From Pseudomonas sp. Bout1 (GTDB taxonomy: Bacteria > Pseudomonadota > Gammaproteobacteria > Pseudomonadales > Pseudomonadaceae): 64,000 nt of DNA. The position numbers and the translations under genes are program-made. Under the pieces are notes generated by a model that was not told where the DNA came from, ran no database searches, and worked only from the letters and a program-made list of their open reading frames with translations. The DNA lies in contig NZ_JAVIWK010000001.1 in the NCBI RefSeq assembly GCF_034314165.1, positions 3,115,001-3,179,000 of the forward strand. Reading direction: 5' to 3'. This document shows, piece by piece, positions 1-7,476 of the stretch (positions are counted from its first letter, which is position 1; each line of letters starts with the position of its first letter).

Positions 1-409
1 CGCTTTTGTAGGACGTGAGGGTCTTGCCGCGAATCACCCCGGCGTCAATCAGCGCCCACGGGCCGTGGCAGATGGCGGCTACGGTTTTCCCGGCCTGGAC
101 AAAATCATTGATCAGCCGCAATGCGTCGGGATCCTGGCGCAGGGTGTCGGCGTTGACGGTGCCGCCCGGGATGACCAATGCATCGAAATCAGCGCCGTGC
201 AGCTCTGAAAGCTTGGCATCGGACTCCACCGTCTTGTCCTTCTCGGTGTCCTTGACAAAGGTCTGGGTGCTGCCACCTTTGCTGGAACCGTGGGTCACCG
301 TGGCGCCAAAACCGCGCAGGCCTTCGAGGGGCTTGAGCAATTCGTCGCGCTCGATGCCGGTGTTGGAGGTGATGATCAGAATCTTCTTTCCGTGCAGTTG
401 TGAACTCAT
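1..409 (-). CDS. PfpI/DJ-1 family protein (C-terminus cut by window edge)
   Basis: The first 136 residues are visible; the gene runs off the left edge. The product belongs to the DJ-1/PfpI class I glutamine-amidotransferase-like fold: it opens with a beta strand (KKILIITSNTG), has the VIPGGT turn near residue 85, and carries the nucleophile elbow AAICHGPW near residue 115, whose cysteine is the catalytic residue of the family. Members act as cytoplasmic deglycases, chaperones or stress peptidases; the exact activity cannot be told from sequence. The ATG at 409 is preceded by a good ribosome site (CAGGAGA). The DUF4142 gene lies 28 bases upstream on the same strand, so the two are probably co-transcribed as a stress pair. 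Confidence 0.85.
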   Translation of the reverse strand, partial: MSSQLHGKKILIITSNTGIERDELLKPLEGLRGFGATVTHGSSKGGSTQTFVKDTEKDKTVESDAKLSELHGADFDALVIPGGTVNADTLRQDPDALRLINDFVQAGKTVAAICHGPWALIDAGVIRGKTLTSYKS

Positions 410-437
410 GGTCGAGTGTCTCCTGAGTGATAAAGGA

Positions 438-941
438 TTAGTTGGCGTGCTGGGACTGCAGCTCCTTGGCCATCTTCAAATGGGCTTCGAGGGTAGGCAG
501 GGTCTTCTCGGCGAAGGCCTTCAATTCGGCGTTGTCCGAGGACGCGGCTTCTTTTTTGAACAGTGCTACGGTGTCTTCGTGGGCCTTCACCTGGTTGTTG
601 GCGTATGCCTTGTCGAAAGACTCGTCGCGAATTTCCAGAATCATTTTCTTGGCTTTGTCGGTCAGGGTGGCGTCATCCGGCACCTTGATGTCGAGCTTTG
701 TCGCAAGGGCTGCCAGCTCCTGGTTAGCCTTGGAGTGGTCGGTAATCATGTGCTGGGCGAAAGCCTTGACGTCGGCGGCGCCGCTTTTTTCCAACGCCAG
801 TTTGCCGGCCTCGACTTCGGTGATACCGCCTTGGGCGGCAGCGTCGACGAAGTCATTGGAAGTGGCTGCCATGGCGGTGCCAATCGTGCCCGCGACCAGC
901 GCGAAGGTCAGTCCCATTTGTTTCATCAGCAGGTGGTTCAT
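438..941 (-). CDS. DUF4142 domain-containing exported protein
   Basis: A 167-residue protein. The N-terminus (MNHLLMKQMGLTFALVAG, then TAMA-A) is a classical signal peptide, so it acts outside the cytoplasm. The mature part is almost all helix, with the DUF4142 ferritin-like pattern FVDAAAQGGITEVEAGKLA, then FAQHMITDHSKAN and a C-terminal TLEAHLKMAKEL helix. The family's function is not established; many members sit with stress genes, as here next to a PfpI-like gene. The start at 941 was chosen over an in-frame start at 995 because it directly precedes the signal peptide and has an AGGAG site seven bases upstream. Confidence 0.82.
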   Translation of the reverse strand: MNHLLMKQMGLTFALVAGTIGTAMAATSNDFVDAAAQGGITEVEAGKLALEKSGAADVKAFAQHMITDHSKANQELAALATKLDIKVPDDATLTDKAKKMILEIRDESFDKAYANNQVKAHEDTVALFKKEAASSDNAELKAFAEKTLPTLEAHLKMAKELQSQHAN

Positions 942-1059
942 GATGCTTCTCCTGAGAAATGGCGCGATGCCGTTACCTGACTGTTGAGCGGGCATGCGGG
1001 CAAAAGGTTTAAATTAATTTGTGCTTATTTCTCGGGCCCGCTGCCTGGACAATTTCCTT

Positions 1060-1086
1060 GAACTATCGAAAAACCATGGGCTCTGC
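1060..1086 (+). promoter_or_regulatory. AlgU (sigma-E type) promoter candidate
   Basis: GAACTA at 1060-1065, a 16-base spacer, then TCTGC at 1082-1086. The known AlgU/RpoE consensus is GAACTT-N16/17-TCTGA, so 5 of 6 and 4 of 5 positions match with the allowed spacing. It points at the small gene starting at 1139, leaving an untranslated leader of roughly 45 bases. The call rests on motif match only. Confidence 0.5.
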
Positions 1087-1138
1087 TGCATAACGGCTCC
1101 GTACTGGAGCGTGACTTTTCAAACGCAGGAGAACCCCT

Positions 1139-1378
1139 ATGGGCACCCAAAAAACCGCCGACAAAACCCCCGATGCGATCAGCTCCGAACAGGCGCAGAA
1201 AGGTCGCCTTGTTGATGAACGCCTTGTTGATAAAGACGGCGGTGGCTTGCAGCGTCCCAACCCCAAGACCGAAACCGTCGATAAAGTCATCACGCCGTCA
1301 TCCATCAAGGACACACAACGCCAAACCGACCGGATCAACGAGCAGGCATCCAAGGCCGAGCGCAAGCTGGGCGAGTGA
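1139..1378 (+). CDS. Small hydrophilic hypothetical protein
   Basis: A 79-residue, strongly charged protein without membrane segment or signal peptide, ending in a lysine/glutamate-rich helix (INEQASKAERKLGE). I do not recognise a named family. The ATG has a CAGGAGA site at ideal spacing, which supports it being a real gene. It lies 53 bases behind an AlgU-like promoter and 15 bases ahead of the helix-hairpin-helix gene, so it is probably the first gene of a stress-induced operon 1139-2544. Low complexity and high charge are reminiscent of small desiccation or osmotic-stress proteins; that is inference only. Confidence 0.65.
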   Translation: MGTQKTADKTPDAISSEQAQKGRLVDERLVDKDGGGLQRPNPKTETVDKVITPSSIKDTQRQTDRINEQASKAERKLGE

Positions 1379-1393
1379 AGCACGGAGGCAGTC

Positions 1394-1825
1394 ATGGGGC
1401 GATCAATCAGCGCCGCTGAACTCGGTATACAGCTCAGGCCTGGCGATGACAGCGCATTGTTCAAGTGGTTTATCGCCAGCTTCCTGATGGGCAAGCGTAT
1501 CCAGGCGCAAATCGCAGCCCAGGCGTACCACGTAATTGTGGTAAAGCATGGCCGCAATACCGCGCGCAAACTGCAGCACTGCACGTCACGCGAGTTGGTG
1601 GCCATGCTCGGCGAGGCGCATTACGTGCGTTACGACGAAACCACCGCGCAACGGCTGCTCGACCTGAGCAGCAAGTTGAACGCAGAGTACGCGGGCAAGA
1701 TCAGCCAAATACGCGAGGCCAGCGCCGACCGTGGGGAGTTTGAACAACGCCTGAATCAGTTCGAGGGCGTCGGGCCGAAGACGGTGGAGATTTTTATGAA
1801 GGACGCCGCATCGGTGTTGTTCTGA
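1394..1825 (+). CDS. Helix-hairpin-helix, endonuclease III-like DNA-binding protein
   Basis: A 143-residue protein whose C-terminal third has a clear helix-hairpin-helix (FEGVGPKTVEIFM, residues about 122-134), the non-specific DNA-binding motif of endonuclease III and other HhH-GPD glycosylases. In full-length enzymes this motif is followed by the catalytic aspartate and an iron-sulfur loop; both are missing, so it looks like only the N-terminal part of such a fold, perhaps a DNA-binding protein rather than a glycosylase. The start has an excellent CGGAGG site. Its stop overlaps the start of the DUF72 gene (TGATG), implying coupled translation. Confidence 0.65.
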   Translation: MGRSISAAELGIQLRPGDDSALFKWFIASFLMGKRIQAQIAAQAYHVIVVKHGRNTARKLQHCTSRELVAMLGEAHYVRYDETTAQRLLDLSSKLNAEYAGKISQIREASADRGEFEQRLNQFEGVGPKTVEIFMKDAASVLF

Positions 1826-2544
1826 TGACGCTTTTTCTGGGCTGTGCCGGTTGGAGCCTGCCTCGTGAGCAATGGCCCCGATTTGCCAACCAGGGCACCC
1901 ACCTGCAGCGTTACGCCGGGTGTTTGAACGCCGTTGAAATCAACAGTTCTTTTTACCGGCCCCATCGCCCGCAAACCTATGCACGATGGGCGCAATCAGT
2001 ACCGCCGGGGTTTCGTTTCTCGGTCAAGGTGCCACGGCGTGTCACCCATGAATTGCGCCTGCACGGTTGTGATACCGCATTGGATGAGTTCCTCTCACAG
2101 TGCCTTCACCTGGGCGATCGCCTGGGTTGCCTGCTGGTGCAATTACCGCCTTCACTGAGTTATGACGCGATCACTGCTGCCGGTTTTTTCACGGCGTTAC
2201 GCCTGCGCTTTGCGGGCAACGTGGTGCTTGAACCGCGGCATGTCAGTTGGGCTCAAGGCGAAGCTATATTGCAAGCGTTCCAGATAGGCCGGGTGGCCGC
2301 CGACCCACCGGTTATCGCTGAGGGTGACACACCAAAAGGCTGGCAAGGTGTGCGTTATTGGCGCCTGCACGGTTCGCCGCGTGTCTATCACAGTGCCTAC
2401 GAAACCGATCGCTTATGGGCATTGAATGAGGTCCTGCGCGCCGCCATGAAAGAGGGTGTGCCAGCCTGGTGTATTTTTGACAATACGGCCAGCGGGCATG
2501 CGATAAGCGATGTGCTGGCCCTTCAGGCAATGCTCGCGTCTTAG
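1825..2544 (+). CDS. DUF72 (YecE-like) family protein
   Basis: A 239-residue DUF72 protein. Typical features are the start LGCAGWSLP, the NAVEINSSFYRPHRPQTYARWA stretch (here in parts: NAVEINSSFY near residue 37, then TYARWA), FSVKVPRRVTHE, LLVQLPPSL and, late, WCIFDNTASGHA. The family has a TIM-barrel-like fold of unknown biochemical function and is often found next to DNA-repair genes, which agrees with the helix-hairpin-helix gene immediately upstream and overlapping by one base. The stop codon overlaps the stop of the convergent DeoR gene. Confidence 0.85.
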   Translation: MTLFLGCAGWSLPREQWPRFANQGTHLQRYAGCLNAVEINSSFYRPHRPQTYARWAQSVPPGFRFSVKVPRRVTHELRLHGCDTALDEFLSQCLHLGDRLGCLLVQLPPSLSYDAITAAGFFTALRLRFAGNVVLEPRHVSWAQGEAILQAFQIGRVAADPPVIAEGDTPKGWQGVRYWRLHGSPRVYHSAYETDRLWALNEVLRAAMKEGVPAWCIFDNTASGHAISDVLALQAMLAS

Positions 2545-3329
2545 ATGTCCACCTGCATCACTTCCAGCCCCAGGCATTCATATGCCTCGACACTGCCAGG
2601 CGGTACGTGCCACTCGGTAATCAGCGTGTGAATGCGGCTGCACGGTGCCACCACAAATGGCTCCACGGCGCCCAGTTTGTCGGCCAGGGTCACTGCCACC
2701 ACGTGGGAAGCGCTGTCGAGCATCGCCTGTTTCACCGCCACTTCCTCGAAGTGCAGCGAGCTGATACCAACCTGGGGATGCAGTGCGCAAACGCCGGTGA
2801 ACAGCAGGTCGGCCTTGACGCCCTGGATCAGTCGCAATGCTTCGTGCCCGCTGGCGGCCATGGTCACCGGGTTGAGCTGGCCACCGGCGAGGATCACCGT
2901 GACGTTCGGGTGCTCGGACAGCGCGATGGCAATCATCGGTGAGTGGGTGACGGCAGTGAGCCGGATGGAATGCGGCAAGGACTGAGCGATTTGCAGGGTG
3001 GTGGTGCCCGAGTCGAACAGCACGATCTGGCCGTCTTCCACACGGTCGGCGGCGAGCTGCGCCAGGTGGCGTTTGGTCGCGGTGGTTTCGCCAAAACGGG
3101 TGAAGAAATCCTTGCCAGTGTCCTTGGGCCGGGGCAACGCACCGCCGTGCACGCGTTGCAGCAGGCCGGCGGCGGCCAGTTCGCCAAGGTCACGGCGGAT
3201 GGTGTCCTGGGAGACGGCAAAATGGTCCACCAGTTCCGAGGCGGTGACTTTGCCGTCGCGCTCCAGCATCAGCAGGATTTTTTGTTTGCGCAAAGAAGGC
3301 AGGTCGACATCAGCGTGGATGTTTTGCAT
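2541..3329 (-). CDS. DeoR/GlpR family transcriptional regulator
   Basis: A 262-residue DeoR-type repressor. The N-terminal winged helix-turn-helix reads RKQKILLMLERDGKVTASELVDHF, with the recognition helix SQDTIRRDLGELA and the family signature GLLQRVHGGAL around residues 55-65. The C-terminal sugar-phosphate-sensing domain has VLFDSGTTTLQIA and VILAGGQLN. Effectors are usually phosphorylated sugars; none can be assigned. No sugar operon is adjacent, so this is an orphan regulator. Just upstream (3321-3360) there are four ten-base-spaced repeats that could be its own operator. The ATG has only a weak ribosome site. The gene is convergent with the DUF72 gene, the stops overlapping by four bases. 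Confidence 0.88.
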   Translation of the reverse strand: MQNIHADVDLPSLRKQKILLMLERDGKVTASELVDHFAVSQDTIRRDLGELAAAGLLQRVHGGALPRPKDTGKDFFTRFGETTATKRHLAQLAADRVEDGQIVLFDSGTTTLQIAQSLPHSIRLTAVTHSPMIAIALSEHPNVTVILAGGQLNPVTMAASGHEALRLIQGVKADLLFTGVCALHPQVGISSLHFEEVAVKQAMLDSASHVVAVTLADKLGAVEPFVVAPCSRIHTLITEWHVPPGSVEAYECLGLEVMQVDI

Positions 3330-3360
3330 GTTTATGCTCGTTAGTGCGTGTTTGTGCGAG
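3321..3360. repeat. Four phased 10-bp repeats, possible DeoR operator
   Basis: Four successive ten-base units (GTTTTGCATG, TTTATGCTCG, TTAGTGCGTG, TTTGTGCGAG) share a T-rich start and a TGC core. They lie across and just upstream of the DeoR start codon. DeoR-family repressors often bind short direct repeats at helical spacing, so autoregulation is plausible. Confidence 0.45.
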
Positions 3361-3728
3361 ATTAATCAGCCTAAGGCAGAAACGCAATGGCAGAGGTGAT
3401 CTGAATGCTGTCCTGTTCCGAGAGCACCTACAGGGCCAATGGAGCGAAATTCGCGCACCGTAGGGCTATAAGGATATTCGTGATACGACGCAGGAGATTT
3501 TGCTGCCAGGAGGCTTTCCGGCAGGAGGCTCATCAGCAAAAAAATCGTAAAAAAGTAAAAAGAGTTGTCCACGAAAACCGTGGGTATCTCTGTGGATAAC
3601 TTCCCTTGAGCCCGGCGGGTATGGCGATTTAACCCGCGGTTAATATTTGATCAGTCGCCGTTTATGGCCAGTATGGGCAGGCTTTTCGCCTTGACAGGCA
3701 CTGGTCAAACCGGTGCCGGAATGCAGGT
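3361..3728. other. Intergenic region with a DnaA-box-like pair
   Basis: About 370 bases without a convincing gene. It contains an A-rich tract (3535-3563), a TTGTCCACG near-match at 3565-3573 and, on the other strand, an exact DnaA box TTATCCACA at 3591-3599. The facing arrangement forms an imperfect inverted repeat. I see no good terminator or coding potential here. Confidence 0.45.
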
Positions 3729-4670
3729 TTACGAGTTGTTCGGGCGCACGGTGGAGGGGCCGGCGATCTGGGTTGGCCGCTTGGATTGCATCAGGCTGTC
3801 CAGTGCCTGCCGGTAGCTGCTGCCGCCGAGGCGCATGCTGTCGTTATGGCTGGCACCGGGCACCAGCAACAGGCGTTTTGGCTCGTGTGCGGCATCAAAC
3901 AATTGCTGGCTGAAACGTGGGGGCACAAAGGCGTCGGCGAGCCCGTGCACGACCAGCAGCGGCATGTGGATATCGGCGATCTTGTCGATGGAGTCGAATT
4001 TCTGTGAGAGCAGCCAGCGTACCGGAAGTGAGGTGTTGGCCACCGCTGTGGCCACATCCGCCAAGGAGGTGAATGTGGACTCGATTACCAACCCGCGCAC
4101 CGGGGGCGGCATATGGTTACCCGCCGCCTGCTTGCCCAACTCTGCCGCCAGGTCGATGGCCACCGCGCCGCCCAGTGAGTGCCCATAGATCACGCGTTTG
4201 GCGGGGTCGGGTTGCAATACCTGGAAGCGTTCCCAGGCAATGCGGGCATCTTCGTAAACGCTGGTTTCGGAGGGCAAATCACCCTGGCTCTGACCGAAGC
4301 CGCGGTAGTCGATGGCCAGCACCGAAAAGCCCAGGGCCCGCAGCTGTTCGATGCGAAACAGCTGACCGGTGAGGTTCCAGCGTACGCCGTGCAGGTAGAG
4401 GATCGCCGGGGCGTCCTTCTGCGCAGCCGGCCACCACCAGCCATGAATATTTTGCCCTGACTTGAAACTCGAAGGTTTCAGGTCGAACTCCTGCACGTCA
4501 CGCGGTAACCCGCTGTACCAACTGGCCGTGCCCGGTTCGACGCGAAACAGCAGTTCGCGCTCCTTGTGTTGCAACACTGCGCAACTCACCGGCAGGCCAA
4601 TGATCACGGTGGCCATGCACAGCAGGGGAAACCAGCGCAGGCCGAGGCGGGAAAGAAAACGTGAAAACAT
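3729..4670 (-). CDS. Membrane-anchored alpha/beta hydrolase
   Basis: A 313-residue alpha/beta hydrolase. An N-terminal hydrophobic segment (residues 10-32, ending VSCAVLQ) acts as an anchor or signal. The core carries the oxyanion strand ILYLHG, the cap-proximal AIDYRGFGQS, the nucleophile elbow GHSLGG, and the late LLVVHGLADAFVP (acid) and GASHND (catalytic histidine), so the Ser-Asp-His triad is complete. It resembles the ABHD13/17-like serine hydrolases; the substrate is unknown but likely an ester or acyl thioester. The start at 4670 gives a clean N-terminus; an in-frame codon 27 bases upstream is less likely. Confidence 0.8.
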   Translation of the reverse strand: MFSRFLSRLGLRWFPLLCMATVIIGLPVSCAVLQHKERELLFRVEPGTASWYSGLPRDVQEFDLKPSSFKSGQNIHGWWWPAAQKDAPAILYLHGVRWNLTGQLFRIEQLRALGFSVLAIDYRGFGQSQGDLPSETSVYEDARIAWERFQVLQPDPAKRVIYGHSLGGAVAIDLAAELGKQAAGNHMPPPVRGLVIESTFTSLADVATAVANTSLPVRWLLSQKFDSIDKIADIHMPLLVVHGLADAFVPPRFSQQLFDAAHEPKRLLLVPGASHNDSMRLGGSSYRQALDSLMQSKRPTQIAGPSTVRPNNS

Positions 4671-4768
4671 GAAGGTTCCAGGACAGAGGCGAAGCACGGG
4701 TTTTAACAGATGCCCTGGCCGCGCAGGAAATATTTAGACAGTCGTCACTGAGCATTGCTTGCAAAGTA

Positions 4769-5656
4769 TTACAGCACTCCTTCCAGTACGCAGAAGAAGT
4801 GCGCGGGTAACGGCGAAGAATTGTCGGTGCGCCAATTGAGGTAGAGCCCGATGCTGGACGACGCGGCGGTGAGGGGAAGAAACACCACCTTGTCACTGCT
4901 TATCGAACGGGCGATCGACTCCGGCACCAGCGCCACGCCAAACCCGCAGGCCACGAGGCCGATCAGGGTGTGCAACTGATCCGCTTCCTGGACCACGCGC
5001 GGGTAGAAGCCTGCGGCCTCGCACAAGGCGATCAACTGCTGGTGATAGCCACTGCCCAAAACCTGTGGCGTGAACACGAAATCGGTATCGGCGAAATCCC
5101 GCAGCTCGACAGCGGCGTCGCCGGCGTGGGGATGGTCACAGGGCAGCGCCATCAGGATCGGCTCATCCAGCAGCAGGCGGGACTCGAGGTTGTCTGCCTG
5201 GCCCGGCAGATAACGCAGGAACGCGATATCCGCATCGCCGTCCAGTAGCGCCTTGGCCTGGCGGGCGGAAGGCATTTCCTTGATCACCAACCGAACCTTG
5301 GGAAACGCCAGGCGAAACTGCTTGAGGGTGTCGAGCAACCATGGGTAGCCGGCAATCGACACCGAGGTGACGGTGAGTGTACCGGCGATGCCTTGGGACA
5401 CCTGTCGGGCGTGTTCGACGCCGTGTTGCAATTGCCCGAGCACGCTGTACGCCGTTTGAACAAACGCCGCCCCGGCTGGCAGCAATTGCACGCCACGCCG
5501 GTCACGCGCCAGCAGCGCAAACCCGAGCTTATCTTCCAGCCGATTGATCGCCTGGCTTAACGCCGGCTGCGCCATATGCAGGCGTAGCGCGGCCTTGTGA
5601 AAGTGCAGCTCTTCGGCGACGGCAATGAATTGGCGCAGCAGGCGGGTTTCGATCAT
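4769..5656 (-). CDS. LysR family transcriptional regulator
   Basis: A 295-residue LysR-type regulator: N-terminal helix-turn-helix (FIAVAEELHFHKAALRL, AQPALSQAINRLEDKLG, FALLARDRRGVQL) followed by the periplasmic-binding-like effector domain with DADIAFLRYLP and a C-terminal GLVACGFGVALVPESIA. The N-terminus resembles the BenM/CatR-like subgroup (HFHKAA, AQPALSQ). It is transcribed away from the SDR gene at 5789 across a 132-base region containing a LysR-type dyad, so the SDR is the likely target. The start has an AAGGAA site. Confidence 0.88.
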   Translation of the reverse strand: MIETRLLRQFIAVAEELHFHKAALRLHMAQPALSQAINRLEDKLGFALLARDRRGVQLLPAGAAFVQTAYSVLGQLQHGVEHARQVSQGIAGTLTVTSVSIAGYPWLLDTLKQFRLAFPKVRLVIKEMPSARQAKALLDGDADIAFLRYLPGQADNLESRLLLDEPILMALPCDHPHAGDAAVELRDFADTDFVFTPQVLGSGYHQQLIALCEAAGFYPRVVQEADQLHTLIGLVACGFGVALVPESIARSISSDKVVFLPLTAASSSIGLYLNWRTDNSSPLPAHFFCVLEGVL

Positions 5657-5695
5657 CTGGGCTGTTCCTTCAGGTAGATGGAGCCTGTGGGGCTT

Positions 5696-5712
5696 GATAC
5701 GCCGTGGGTATC
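5696..5712. promoter_or_regulatory. LysR-type dyad between divergent genes
   Basis: GATAC-N7-GTATC, fitting the T-N11-A inverted-repeat pattern bound by LysR-type regulators. It lies 40 bases from the LysR start and about 76 bases upstream of the SDR start, the usual position for divergent LysR control. Confidence 0.45.
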
Positions 5713-5788
5713 AATACCGCTGTTGTTCAGTATTAAACAGAGCGGTCACGGGTTGTTAGGGTGGAGTGCCTATCAGGAGAACACAACG

Positions 5789-6634
5789 ATGGACTTTACA
5801 GGTAAAACCGCAATCGTGACCGGTGCCGCCCGGGGCTTGGGGTTCAGTTATGCACGTGAGTTGGCACGCCTGGGAGCGCAGGTGGTGATCAGTGATATTG
5901 GGGCCGACACGCAAGGCGAGGGTGCTGATCCGCAAGTGGTTTTGACCGCCGCGCTGGCGCTTCAGAATGAAGGTTTACAGGTGGTTGGCCACACGGGCGA
6001 CCTGTGCCATGAAGCGGGTTGCCGAGAACTGATCGAATGCGCCATCTCGCATTTCGGACAGCTCGATATTCTGATCCACAATGCTGGCTGGGTCGGCTAT
6101 CAACCCATTGAGGACGCCGACGAGGCGATTATCCGGCGAGCGATGGGCATCAATGCCTACGCACCGATATGGCTGGCCAAGCACGCCTGGCGCTACCTCA
6201 GGCAATCCGCCGCGCCACGCATCGTGCTGACCACTTCTGACCGTGCGATGTACACACAATACGCCCAGCCGGGGTTGGTGGCCTACAGCGCGGGCAAGAT
6301 GGCGCAGTTGGGAATCATGAATGCGCTGAGTGGGGAAGGGGCCGAGGCTGGGATCCTGGTCAATGCCATCTCGCCTGTGGCCAAGACTCGTCTGTGGGGC
6401 GTGACCGGCGAGCCTGACAACCTCAAGCCCGAATGGGTGACGCCCGGGGTGATTTTCCTGGCCTCGGCGTTGTGCCAGGACAGCGGCTACATCGTGCGCG
6501 CCAGTAATGGCCAGTTTACCGCGACGCGTTTTGCCGAGAATCCGGATGTCGGGTACCCGATTGACCTGGCGCGGGTTAAAGCGTCGGATGCGACGCAAGT
6601 CGCGGCGTTATGGGGGGCTATCAAGGACTGTTGA
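5789..6634 (+). CDS. Short-chain dehydrogenase/reductase (SDR)
   Basis: A 281-residue classical SDR. It shows the NAD(P)-binding TGAARGLG (residues 10-17), HNAGW in place of the canonical NNAG, and the catalytic YSAGK (Tyr-x3-Lys). An acidic residue after the second strand (VISDIGADTQGEGA) favours NAD over NADP, and the insert after it resembles multifunctional/peroxisomal-type 3-hydroxyacyl or similar dehydrogenases. The substrate is unknown. The ATG at 5789 was chosen because of the AGGAG site and the start of the Rossmann strand; longer upstream frames are not supported. It is divergent from a LysR gene, its probable regulator. Confidence 0.85.
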   Translation: MDFTGKTAIVTGAARGLGFSYARELARLGAQVVISDIGADTQGEGADPQVVLTAALALQNEGLQVVGHTGDLCHEAGCRELIECAISHFGQLDILIHNAGWVGYQPIEDADEAIIRRAMGINAYAPIWLAKHAWRYLRQSAAPRIVLTTSDRAMYTQYAQPGLVAYSAGKMAQLGIMNALSGEGAEAGILVNAISPVAKTRLWGVTGEPDNLKPEWVTPGVIFLASALCQDSGYIVRASNGQFTATRFAENPDVGYPIDLARVKASDATQVAALWGAIKDC

Positions 6635-6638
6635 CGGG

Positions 6639-7394
6639 TCACGCGAGATACAGCGTCAGCCCTTGGGCTTCATAGGGTTGCAGCAGTGCACGGGGGGTAC
6701 TGGCCAACGCGACGATCGCGCTGACCTGTGCCAGCTCTGCCACCTGGTAGGGCGATGCGGTATTGAGCTTTTCTGAGGTGGCCAGCACGATGGTTTCTGC
6801 GGCGGCGTGGCATAACGCGCGCTTGATCACTGCCTCTTCATAGTCGCCGGTAGACAAGCCTGCACTGGGGTGCACGCTGCACACTCCCATGAAATACAGG
6901 TCTGCATTTATCCGCCCGATGGCCTCCAGCGTGGCCGCGCCCACCCCTACCAGCGAGTGGCGAAACAAGCGTCCGCCGAGCATGATGACTTCAATCTGTG
7001 GGTGCCCCACCAGCGCCATGGCAATCGAGGGGCTGTGTGTGATCACCGTGGCGCCCAAGTCCTTTGGCAAGTGATGGGCCAGTTGCAGGCAGGTGGTACC
7101 GCCATCGATAAACACCACCTGTCCGGGCTGCACAATTTGCGCGGCCGCACGGCCAATGGTGATTTTTTCTTCGGGAACCAGGTGCTCGCGCACCGAAAAA
7201 TCCGCCATTGCGGGCGAAGCCGGCAAGGCGCCGCCGTGCACCCGCAGCAACAAACCTTCCTTGGCCATCTCTCGCAGGTCGCGGCGTATTGTGTCTTCGG
7301 AAACCTCCAGTGCCTGGCTCAACTCTTTGGCCACCAGCCGGCCGTCGCGGTGCAGCGTATCCAGCAGATGTTGTTTACGTTGTTGGGTCAACAT
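6639..7394 (-). CDS. DeoR family transcriptional regulator
   Basis: A 251-residue DeoR-type regulator with the winged helix-turn-helix QQRKQHLLDTLHRDGRLVAK, recognition helix SEDTIRRDLREMA and signature GLLLRVHGGAL. The effector domain contains VVFIDGGTTCLQLA and VIMLGGRLFRHSLVG. The start at 7394 places the usual MLTQQRKQ N-terminus first; the in-frame extension to 7499 would overlap the divergent NudK gene. The two genes share an 82-base regulatory region with three TGCACG elements, so this protein may control itself and nudK. It is tail-to-tail with the SDR gene, four bases apart. Confidence 0.86.
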   Translation of the reverse strand: MLTQQRKQHLLDTLHRDGRLVAKELSQALEVSEDTIRRDLREMAKEGLLLRVHGGALPASPAMADFSVREHLVPEEKITIGRAAAQIVQPGQVVFIDGGTTCLQLAHHLPKDLGATVITHSPSIAMALVGHPQIEVIMLGGRLFRHSLVGVGAATLEAIGRINADLYFMGVCSVHPSAGLSTGDYEEAVIKRALCHAAAETIVLATSEKLNTASPYQVAELAQVSAIVALASTPRALLQPYEAQGLTLYLA

Positions 7395-7405
7395 GGGTGG
7401 CTTCC

Positions 7406-7441
7406 TGCACGTTTTTTCTTGACTGTGCACGATTTTGCACG
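7406..7441. repeat. Three phased TGCACG elements, possible DeoR operator
   Basis: TGCACG occurs at 7406, 7426 and 7436, that is at 20- and 10-base steps on the same helix face. The two nearer copies are within TGTGCACGAT and TTTTGCACGA. The elements lie between the divergent DeoR and nudK starts and resemble the repeats in front of the other DeoR gene at 3321. Confidence 0.45.
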
Positions 7442-7476
7442 ACATGCTGAATAACACAAGACAAAAAGGTCCTGCC

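Noticed and set aside
3366..3572. Short minus-strand frame with a hydrophobic start that looks like a signal peptide
   Set aside because: It has no ATG or ribosome site, the hydrophobic part comes from an A/T-rich tract, and the rest reads from an intergenic sequence type common in this genus.
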